Of a DNA stretch of 11,004 bases, positions 6,651-11,004 are shown one piece after another. The notes beneath the pieces were generated by a model. It saw nothing but the letters and a program-made list of their open reading frames with translations. It was not told the origin of the DNA and ran no database searches. The stretch spans positions 1 through 11,004 of the forward strand of contig MNXL01000406.1 in assembly GCA_001871755.1 (NCBI GenBank), read 5' to 3'. The position numbers and the translations under genes are program-made. This DNA is from Anaerolineae bacterium CG2_30_64_16 (lineage in GTDB: Bacteria; Chloroflexota; Anaerolineae; CG2-30-64-16). The stretch's first letter is position 1; each line of letters begins with the position of its first letter.

Positions 6651-7228
6651 AGCGGCCCACCAGTGGCAGATAGCGCCAGCCCTGGGCCATGCCGACGGTG
6701 ACGGCCGTCGGGCCATGGAAGGCGCTCAGGCCGTAAACGTCTATCTCCTCCAGCTTGTAGTAGTAGGTTGCGCGGTCGGCCACCGTCGCGTCGGTTAACG
6801 TGTAGCTGGCGCTCCAGGTCGGGCCGCCGACTGCGGGGATCAGCGCGGCGTTGACCATTGCGTAGGGGCCATCGGCCGCGTCGCCCCGCCACAGGTTGAA
6901 GCCGGCCGTATCCAGCTCGCTGGCGGTTTCCCAGGTCAGCAGCACGCCGCGCGCCAGCGGCGCGGCGGTGAAGGAGGCCAGGCTGATCAAGTTGGACGAC
7001 GTGGGGGTGTTGCTCGTCAACGCAAAACGTGAGAACACGGATACCCCGTATCTTCTCAATAATCTGGGGCGAACGTGCCTGGCACTTCCGAAAAGTGCCA
7101 GGCACGTGATGGCGATGCCCCTATCTATTGAGAGGATACGATACCCCGTTCACCTGGACACTGTTGAAGGTGGCTTGGGAATAGCCATATGTGCCGGATG
7201 CCGTGTACCACAATCCGCCATCCTGGTA
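6649..7228 (-). pseudogene. Broken 3' end of a large secreted Fn3-like (beta-sandwich) protein gene
   Basis: The intact last part (about 7047-6649) reads through LLTWETASELDTAGFNLWRG, a G-P-Y-A-M-V-N segment and T-Y-Y-Y-K-L-E-E-I-D-V-Y-G, the usual pattern of a C-terminal Fn3-like module in large exported bacterial proteins, and ends Y-L-P-L-V-G-R. Upstream of the MITE, 7226-7148 reads in frame YQDGGLWYTASGTYGYSQAT then FNSVQVNG. Removing the MITE and one target copy (100 bp) joins the two as SVQVNGVSVFSRFALTS, clearly one protein. With the MITE present the frame runs into a stop inside it (N-R-stop near 7123). Upstream, the gene is cut by the IS at 7228, so the signal peptide and most domains are lost. 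A TTG inside the MITE could begin a 136-aa fragment, but no function is likely. It was probably the first gene of the cassette that follows. Confidence 0.78.
7048..7139. mobile_element. 92-bp MITE with 14-bp terminal inverted repeats and 8-bp target duplication
   Basis: The ends GTATCTTCTCAATA (7048-7061) and TATTGAGAGGATAC (7126-7139) are inverted repeats with 13 of 14 matches. The element is flanked by identical GATACCCC copies at 7040-7047 and 7140-7147, an 8-bp target duplication. The interior has a perfect 15-bp hairpin, ACGTGCCTGGCACTT (7073-7087) and its complement (7093-7107), with a 5-nt loop. No coding capacity is present. Excision restores an open frame across the site, which proves insertion into a gene. 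The partner transposase is not in the window; the IS630-type element beside it uses TA targets and has different ends. Confidence 0.85.
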
Positions 7229-7256
7229 TAGTTTTTCAGAAAAAGGTTTTTAACTC

Positions 7257-8342
7257 CTACGCGGTGACTTCGCCGAGGGTCTCGCAGTACTTGCCCAGCA
7301 GCCCTTTGATCGAAGTGGGCAGGTCAGCAAAATACTGGAGTTTCTCGTCAACCTTCTTGGTCAAGTCCGCAAACGTCGGAAAATAGCGCAGATGGGTGGC
7401 CTGTTTTTTCACGTTGCGCCACAGATACTCGATCGGGTTGAAGTCCGGCGAATAGCGCGGCAGTTGATACATCGTGATGCGGTCAGTGTGGGCCGCGAAG
7501 AACTCCTTCATCGCTCGGCTGGTGTGGTACTTGGCGCCAGCCTGGATGATGAACAGGTGTTTGCGCGTGCGAGACAACACCTCGCGGATGAAGGCCTGGT
7601 AGCTCTCGGAAGTGAACTTGCCCGTGTGGGCCGCGTAGAAAAACGCGCCCGAGAAGTAGTCGATGAAGCCGAACACTTTGTAGGCTCTGCGCTGACCGCT
7701 CGTCTTGACCAAGGGCTGGTGTCCGCGTCTCGACCAAGTGTAGCTCAACGACCCCCATTGCGCAAAGCTGCACTCGTCGCCAAACAACACCAACGCGTCG
7801 CGCGCTTTCGCCTGACGCAACAACTCCGGCCACGTCTTATCCATCCATTCCTGTTGCTCTGGCGCCACATCCGCCAAGTGGTCGGAGACGAACCGGGCTT
7901 TCTGATACGAATAGCCCATGTTCTTCAACCACTCCGCAATGTAATGCGGGTTGTATTCTACACCGAAGCGGGTGAGGATCAGGTCTTGAATCAAGCAAGT
8001 GTTCCAACCGCCACAGTCGTACCCCGCTGCCTCGGGACCGTCGTCGATGAGCTTTGCCAACTCCTTTCGTTGAGTTTTGGTCAACTTTGGGGGACGACCG
8101 GCTGGACGCTGATACACCAGACTGTCGAGACCTTTCAGGATGAACGCCGCCAGGTAGTTGTAGATCGTCTGAGGGCTCAAATCCAATGTGGTGCTGACAT
8201 CGTCCACGGACTTGCCCTCCACGATGTACAGGATGGCATGAATCCGCTTCACCAACCGCAGTTGACCCATCGCATACGCCCGGTGCAAACGCTCGATCAG
8301 TTGCTCGACACATCGAGAACTCAGGCTAATACGAATGCGCAT
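7257..8342 (-). CDS. IS630 family transposase, second catalytic Asp replaced by Ala
   Basis: This is a 361-aa full-length protein. Residues 1-90 contain a helix-turn-helix region (S-P-Q-T-I-Y-N-Y-L at 56-64) and R-P-A-G-R-P-P-K, the DNA-binding half. The DDE half has L-F-G-D-E-C-S-F with Asp189 as the first acid and Y-S-P-D-F-N-P-I-E-Y-L-W with Glu305 as the third. The second acid should stand in the I-x-D-x-x-x-x-H-x-S motif; here 266-274 reads IQAGAKYHT, with Ala268 (codon GCT at 7539-7541) where Asp is expected. A single GAT-to-GCT change would explain this. The protein should bind its ends but not cut DNA. Otherwise it has no stop or frameshift, so the change is recent or selected. It is driven from an extended -10 at 8440-8448. 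Confidence 0.88.
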   Translation of the reverse strand: MRIRISLSSRCVEQLIERLHRAYAMGQLRLVKRIHAILYIVEGKSVDDVSTTLDLSPQTIYNYLAAFILKGLDSLVYQRPAGRPPKLTKTQRKELAKLIDDGPEAAGYDCGGWNTCLIQDLILTRFGVEYNPHYIAEWLKNMGYSYQKARFVSDHLADVAPEQQEWMDKTWPELLRQAKARDALVLFGDECSFAQWGSLSYTWSRRGHQPLVKTSGQRRAYKVFGFIDYFSGAFFYAAHTGKFTSESYQAFIREVLSRTRKHLFIIQAGAKYHTSRAMKEFFAAHTDRITMYQLPRYSPDFNPIEYLWRNVKKQATHLRYFPTFADLTKKVDEKLQYFADLPTSIKGLLGKYCETLGEVTA

Positions 8343-8448
8343 TTCGTCGCCCCCTTCGTGTCACAGATTTGCGGTTGGCTCGCCGAAGCGGATCTGCACA
8401 TGCAGACAGCCAGGCCTGTGACGAGCCCTACGAAGGGGCATTATACCA
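8343..8448 (-). promoter_or_regulatory. Transposase promoter and structured leader
   Basis: On the minus strand TATAAT (8440-8445) preceded by TGG (8446-8448) makes an extended -10; no good -35 is seen. Transcription should begin near 8433. The leader holds nested inverted repeats: ACGAAGGGG (minus-sense from CCCCTTCGT at 8351-8359 with ACGAAGGGG at 8430-8438), GTCACAG at 8360-8366 with CTGTGAC at 8416-8422, and a TCTGCA-CA-TGCAGA hairpin at 8393-8406. The start codon at 8342 lies just beyond the outer stem, so translation could be affected by folding. Confidence 0.5.
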
Positions 8449-8474
8449 GAAAGTCCAAATCTTTCTCTGAAGGC

Positions 8475-9221
8475 CTATAGCTTTGCCACAAACGCCGCGT
8501 GCTCCGGCGACGCCAGCCCCTCCTGCAACGTCGCCAGAACAGTCGCAAGATCATTGGCCCAGAAGGCGGGGGCGTTCAGCCACAGGCCGGGGAAGACCTC
8601 GCTGCGCAGGATGCCGGCCTCGTCCGCCGGCAACAGCTCGTAGACCCCCTCGCGCAGGACGAACCAGGTCGCCTCCTGCTCGTAGACCTGCAACGCCAGG
8701 TATTCCGGCACGCCCGTGCGCTGGTAGACGCGGCGCTTGTCGTGCAGGTCGTAGGCCGCGCTGGAAGCCGCGATCTCCACGACCAACTCCGGTGGGCCGG
8801 CCAGGTAATCGTCCGGGGTAATCTGAGACCGTCCTCCCAGGGCGGACTCCAGGCGCAACAACGCATCGGGCTGGACTTCATTCTCGAAGTCTAAACGAAC
8901 GGTGGTGTTGTCGCAAAGGCGGATTGCTGACGTTGAGGCGCTGTACACTCCGAGCCAGGTCATGATCCGGCCGTGAGGTTCTCCGTGTTTCCTGACATGC
9001 GTAGGGGATGGCATATACACCACTCCTTCGATGAGCTCAGCTATCTTGATCTCCGGGTGCGCTTCGTAGCGCCGCTCGAACTCCGCGCGCGTCAGGCGGT
9101 CGCCGGCGGTCAACGGCGGCGGCGCGGATGAACGCGCCGGCGCATGGGGAACGCTCTTCGGGAGCGGGTGCGATAGGTGCCCGGGCGGAGCAACCGTTTG
9201 GACTTGTGGCGCGCTGCTCAT
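8475..9221 (-). CDS. Uma2 family PD-(D/E)XK nuclease-like protein, C-terminus cut by IS
   Basis: This is a 248-aa protein starting MSSAPQVQTVAPPGHLSHPL; GGAGG (9231-9235) lies 9 nt before the ATG at 9221, which is preferred to a start at 9311. Residues 1-40 are a Pro/Ala/Ser-rich extension absent from most Uma2 proteins (usually about 190 aa). The Uma2 core follows: L-T-x-x-E-F-E-R, A-E-L-I-E-G-V-V-Y-M (61-70), E-V-Q-P-D-A-L-L-R (115-123) with Asp119, P-P-E-L-V-V-E-I (143-150) with Glu149, and H-D-K-R-R-V-Y-Q-R-T-G-V-P-E-Y-L (160-175) with Lys162. These are the PD-(D/E)XK positions. The family is very abundant in Chloroflexota and Cyanobacteria and its biological role is unsettled. The stop codon TAG (8475-8477) consists of the last bases of the IS, so the native end probably had a few more residues. 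Enzyme core residues are complete. Confidence 0.84.
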   Translation of the reverse strand: MSSAPQVQTVAPPGHLSHPLPKSVPHAPARSSAPPPLTAGDRLTRAEFERRYEAHPEIKIAELIEGVVYMPSPTHVRKHGEPHGRIMTWLGVYSASTSAIRLCDNTTVRLDFENEVQPDALLRLESALGGRSQITPDDYLAGPPELVVEIAASSAAYDLHDKRRVYQRTGVPEYLALQVYEQEATWFVLREGVYELLPADEAGILRSEVFPGLWLNAPAFWANDLATVLATLQEGLASPEHAAFVAKL

Positions 9222-9316
9222 AATCAACTGCCTCCAGATCAAACTGAGGTCGAGACTAAAGTCAAGGCTGAGATGTGGCTGGATGGTAACACGATTTGGG
9301 CAGATTGGCAACCGAC

Positions 9317-10261
9317 TTATAGCGGGCAGCGCTTCTCGACCTCAACCTCAGCTTGATACCACGCCACCGTGCGAGCCAGACACTCCTCGAACGGGATGCG
9401 TGGCCGCCAGCCCAGCTCCCGCTCCGCCTTGCTGCAGTCGAAATAGAAGAGCCGCACGTCGCCGGCGCGTTTGGGGCCGTGCCCGGCCGGAATACGGATG
9501 CCGGTGATGTCCACGAGCATCTGGTAGATGGCGTTGACCGACACCGGACGCCCCGAGCCGATGTTGTACGCCTGGTCGTCCCCGCGCTCGAGCGCCAGGA
9601 CGTTGGCCTCCACCGCGTCCTCCACGTACAGGTAGTCCTTCGCCTGCTCACCGTCCCAGTGGATCACCGGCGGTAACCTCGCCAGCAGGCGGTTGGCAAA
9701 GACCGTGATCACGTGCTCGCTGGAGACGGTGTCGCGCGGGCCGACGATGTTGGCGTAACGCAGCGCGGAGTAGCGCAGGCCGTAGACCGCCGCGTAGTAG
9801 CGCAGGTAGTACTCGCTCGCCGCCTTGCTGATGCCGTAGGGGCTTTCGGGCGCGAACGGCTGCTCCTCGGTGATCGGCAGCCGCTTGCAGGTGCCATAGA
9901 CCGTGCCGCCCGACGAGGCGAAGATTACCTTGCGCACGCCCGCTTCGGCCGCGGCCCGCAACAGGTTCAGCAGACCCAAGACATTCACCTGCACATCGTA
10001 GGCCGGCTGCTCGGTCGAGACGCGCACCATCGTCTGGGCCGCGTGATGGTTGATCACCTCCGGCCGCTCCAGCAGGATCAGGCGGGCGAACTCCCCATCG
10101 CGCACGTCGGCCTGGTAGAAACGCGCCTTGGGGTTGACGTTTTCCCGGTAGCCGGTGGCCAGGTTGTCCACGACCAGGACGTCGTGCCCCAGTTCGAGAT
10201 AACGATCGACGATGTGCGAGCCGATGAACCCGGCCCCGCCGGTGACGAGGATTCTAGTCAA
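9317..10261 (-). CDS. NAD-dependent sugar epimerase/dehydratase (GalE-like, extended SDR)
   Basis: This is a 314-aa protein with the Rossmann motif T-G-G-A-G-F-I-G-S-H at residues 7-16, an acidic V-D-N-L (31-34) expected for NAD ribose binding, H-H-A-A-Q (72-76), S-S-G-G-T-V-Y-G (116-123), and catalytic Y-G-I-S-K with Tyr142 and Lys146. A-N-I-V-G-P-R and Y-N-I-G-S-G-R-P-V-S-V are further family motifs. It probably converts UDP- or dTDP-activated sugars, most like UDP-glucose 4-epimerase, for surface polysaccharide; the exact sugar cannot be set. The start is a TTG at 10261, supported by GGGAGGGA (10266-10273) at good spacing and by the Rossmann motif beginning at once. It begins 1 nt after the stop of the GIY-YIG gene, so the two should share a transcript. 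It was left without a symbol because many epimerases share this pattern. Confidence 0.87.
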   Translation of the reverse strand: MTRILVTGGAGFIGSHIVDRYLELGHDVLVVDNLATGYRENVNPKARFYQADVRDGEFARLILLERPEVINHHAAQTMVRVSTEQPAYDVQVNVLGLLNLLRAAAEAGVRKVIFASSGGTVYGTCKRLPITEEQPFAPESPYGISKAASEYYLRYYAAVYGLRYSALRYANIVGPRDTVSSEHVITVFANRLLARLPPVIHWDGEQAKDYLYVEDAVEANVLALERGDDQAYNIGSGRPVSVNAIYQMLVDITGIRIPAGHGPKRAGDVRLFYFDCSKAERELGWRPRIPFEECLARTVAWYQAEVEVEKRCPL

Positions 10262-10262
10262 G

Positions 10263-10559
10263 TTATCCCTCCCACTCCTCGCTCAAGTCCTGCCACGCCG
10301 GGTTGGTCGATTCGATCAACGCGATCTTCCTGGCGCGCAGCCAGCCCTTGATCTGCTTCTCGCGGGCGATGGCGACCTTGACATCCGGTATGGTTTCGTA
10401 GTAGACGAGGCGGTCGATGTTGTACCGTTTGGTGAAGCCTTCGATGAGCCGATGCTTGTGCTCACAGACCCGGCGCCGGAGGTCATTCGTGACACCTGTG
10501 TAAAGGCGGCGGGTGCGGTTGGCCAGGATGTAAACGTAGTACTGCCGCGGTGTGGTCAT
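10263..10559 (-). CDS. Small GIY-YIG domain protein
   Basis: This is a 98-aa protein starting MTTPRQYYVYILANRTRRLY. It is a single GIY-YIG nuclease domain: Y-V-Y at 8-10 and L-Y-T-G at 19-22 replace the two namesake motifs, followed by D-L-R-R-R-V-C-E-H-K (26-35) with the conserved Arg and His, and R-E-K-Q-I-K-G-W (66-73) with the catalytic Glu67. The length and ending match the stand-alone YhbQ/URI-type group, whose cellular role is not known. The start at 10559 is preferred over an ATG at 10574 because GAGG lies 7 nt before it and the upstream residues come from repeat DNA. It stands directly beside the palindromic array at 10578 and upstream of the epimerase, with no evident functional link. 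Confidence 0.86.
   Translation of the reverse strand: MTTPRQYYVYILANRTRRLYTGVTNDLRRRVCEHKHRLIEGFTKRYNIDRLVYYETIPDVKVAIAREKQIKGWLRARKIALIESTNPAWQDLSEEWEG
10266..10273 (-). promoter_or_regulatory. Ribosome-binding site inside the GIY-YIG stop region, for the TTG-started epimerase
   Basis: GGGAGGGA on the minus strand overlaps the last codons of the GIY-YIG gene and lies a few nt before the TTG at 10261. It supports the rare start codon and translational coupling. Confidence 0.6.
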
Positions 10560-10577
10560 GGGTTGCCTCTTCATGAT

Positions 10578-11004
10578 GTCATGCTGAGCGCAACGGAGTG
10601 GAGCGAAGCATCGGTGACGCTTGAAAAGTCACCGATTCCCTTCGGTCCAACTCAGGGCATGCTTCGGTCGCACAAACCGCTCCCTCAGAATGACACGCCG
10701 AGACAGTCATGCTGAGCGCAACGGAGTGGAGCGAAGCATCGGTGGCTTCGTATAAGTCACCGATTCCCTTCGGTCCAACTCAGGGCATGCTTCGGTCGCA
10801 CAAAACGCTCTCTCAGAATGACACTCATAGGGTGTCATGCTGAGGGGCTGCGCTCGGCGAAGCATCGGTGGCTTCGTATAAGTCACCGATTCCCTTCGGT
10901 CCAACTCAGGGCATGCTTCGGTCGCACAGAACGCTCCCTCAGAATGACACTCATAGGGTGTCATGCTGAGCGCAACGGAGTGGAGCGAAGCATCGGTAGC
11001 TTCG
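10578..11004. repeat. Tandem array of large palindromic repeats, about 128-bp period, 3.4 copies to window edge
   Basis: Units lie at 10578-10694, 10706-10822, 10834-10948 and 10960 to the edge. Each begins GTCATGCTGAG and ends CTCAGAATGAC, near inverted repeats, and carries internal inverted pairs such as GAAGCATCGGTG with the later CACCGAT and GCATGCTTC. They are separated by 11-nt spacers, ACGCCGAGACA once and ACTCATAGGGT twice. The first and second units share the arm GCGCAACGGAGTGGAGCGAAG; the third has a different arm (GGGGCTGCGCTCGGCGAAG), a sign of arm exchange or separate origin. The mid-part of unit 1 (GACGCTTGAAAAGTCACC) also differs from the others (GGCTTCGTATAAGTCACC). Open frames across the array are repeat-derived, not genes. 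Function is not known. Confidence 0.85.

Larger units (their letters stand above)
7229..8477 (-). mobile_element. IS630/Tc1-type insertion sequence (about 1.25 kb)
   Basis: The single transposase gene is bracketed by imperfect terminal inverted repeats. The left end TATAGTTTTTCAGAAAAAGG (from 7227) and the complement of the right end TATAGGCCTTCAGAGAAAGA (back from 8479) share TATAG and TTCAGA-AAAG. Both outer ends carry TA at the edge (7227-7228 and 8478-8479), the target expected for this family. The exact base of the ends is uncertain by two because both sides read TATA. The left flank is a secreted-protein gene and the right flank a Uma2 gene. Confidence 0.8.

Noticed and set aside
1408..7256. 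Lasso or other modified-peptide precursor gene
   Set aside because: Spacers between cassette genes are absent or under 80 bp and hold only repeats; no short frame with a leader and core was found.
7392..8480. Long plus-strand open frame (362 codons)
   Set aside because: It is antisense to the transposase, shows no domain pattern, and follows from GC-skewed codon use of the real gene on the other strand.
9245..9344. 11-bp inverted repeat TGAGGTCGAGA (9245-9255) with TCTCGACCTCA (9334-9344)
   Set aside because: The arms are 78 bp apart, one lies in the epimerase coding end, and there is no T-tract or other sign of use.
10707..10964. 85-codon minus-strand frame with repeated C-H-S-E segments
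   Set aside because: It is a translation of the palindromic repeat units and would change with every unit copy.
10578..11004. Possible CRISPR array
   Set aside because: The units are about 117 bp and palindromic, the 11-nt spacers are nearly identical to one another, and no cas gene is near.

Overview
The window is GC-rich bacterial DNA in which every convincing gene lies on the minus strand. The extended SDR epimerase, Uma2 protein, C25 peptidase, HprK-like and NTP_transf_5 genes, together with heptad extragenic repeats and large palindromic spacer repeats, suggest a Chloroflexota-type genome (Anaerolineae or Caldilineae-like). This is an inference from gene content and style, not a proven placement. 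No rRNA or tRNA gene was seen.

Layout in transcription order (right to left): (a) 11004-10578, a tandem array of roughly 128-bp palindromic repeats cut by the window edge; (b) 10559-9317, a GIY-YIG domain protein followed after 1 nt by a TTG-started NAD-dependent sugar epimerase; (c) 9221-8475, a Uma2-family PD-(D/E)XK protein whose stop codon is supplied by an insertion sequence; (d) 8477-7229, an IS630/Tc1-type element whose transposase has lost the second catalytic Asp; (e) about 7228-6649, the broken 3' end of a secreted beta-sandwich (Fn3-like) protein gene, cut by the IS and further disrupted by a 92-bp MITE with a clear 8-bp target duplication; (f) 6638-1408, a compact cassette: HprK-like P-loop protein, exported C25 (gingipain-type) cysteine peptidase, S24/S26 signal-peptidase-like protein and an NTP_transf_5 nucleotidyltransferase; (g) 1238-505, a decayed DUF234-type ATPase remnant; (h) 359-1, the N-terminal part of an AlbA_2/Schlafen-type protein behind an extended -10 promoter, running off the left edge.

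The cassette in (f) is tightly coupled: a 7-nt spaced Shine-Dalgarno for hprK-like overlaps the stop of the preceding gene, hprK-like and C25 overlap, and C25 and S24/S26 share ATGA. HprK-like, S24/S26-like and NTP_transf_5 genes also recur around modified-peptide (including lasso peptide) and cell-surface protein loci, so a surface-protein or peptide maturation role is a reasonable hypothesis. No precursor peptide, PqqD-like binder, cyclase or ABC transporter is visible here.

The most unusual local signal is a perfect 19-bp stem followed at once by T6 on the sense strand inside the hprK-like coding sequence. It has the form of an intrinsic terminator and sits ahead of the rest of the operon. 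The right half of the window has been heavily reshaped by mobile DNA: IS630, MITE, palindromic array and a probable IS-associated deletion.
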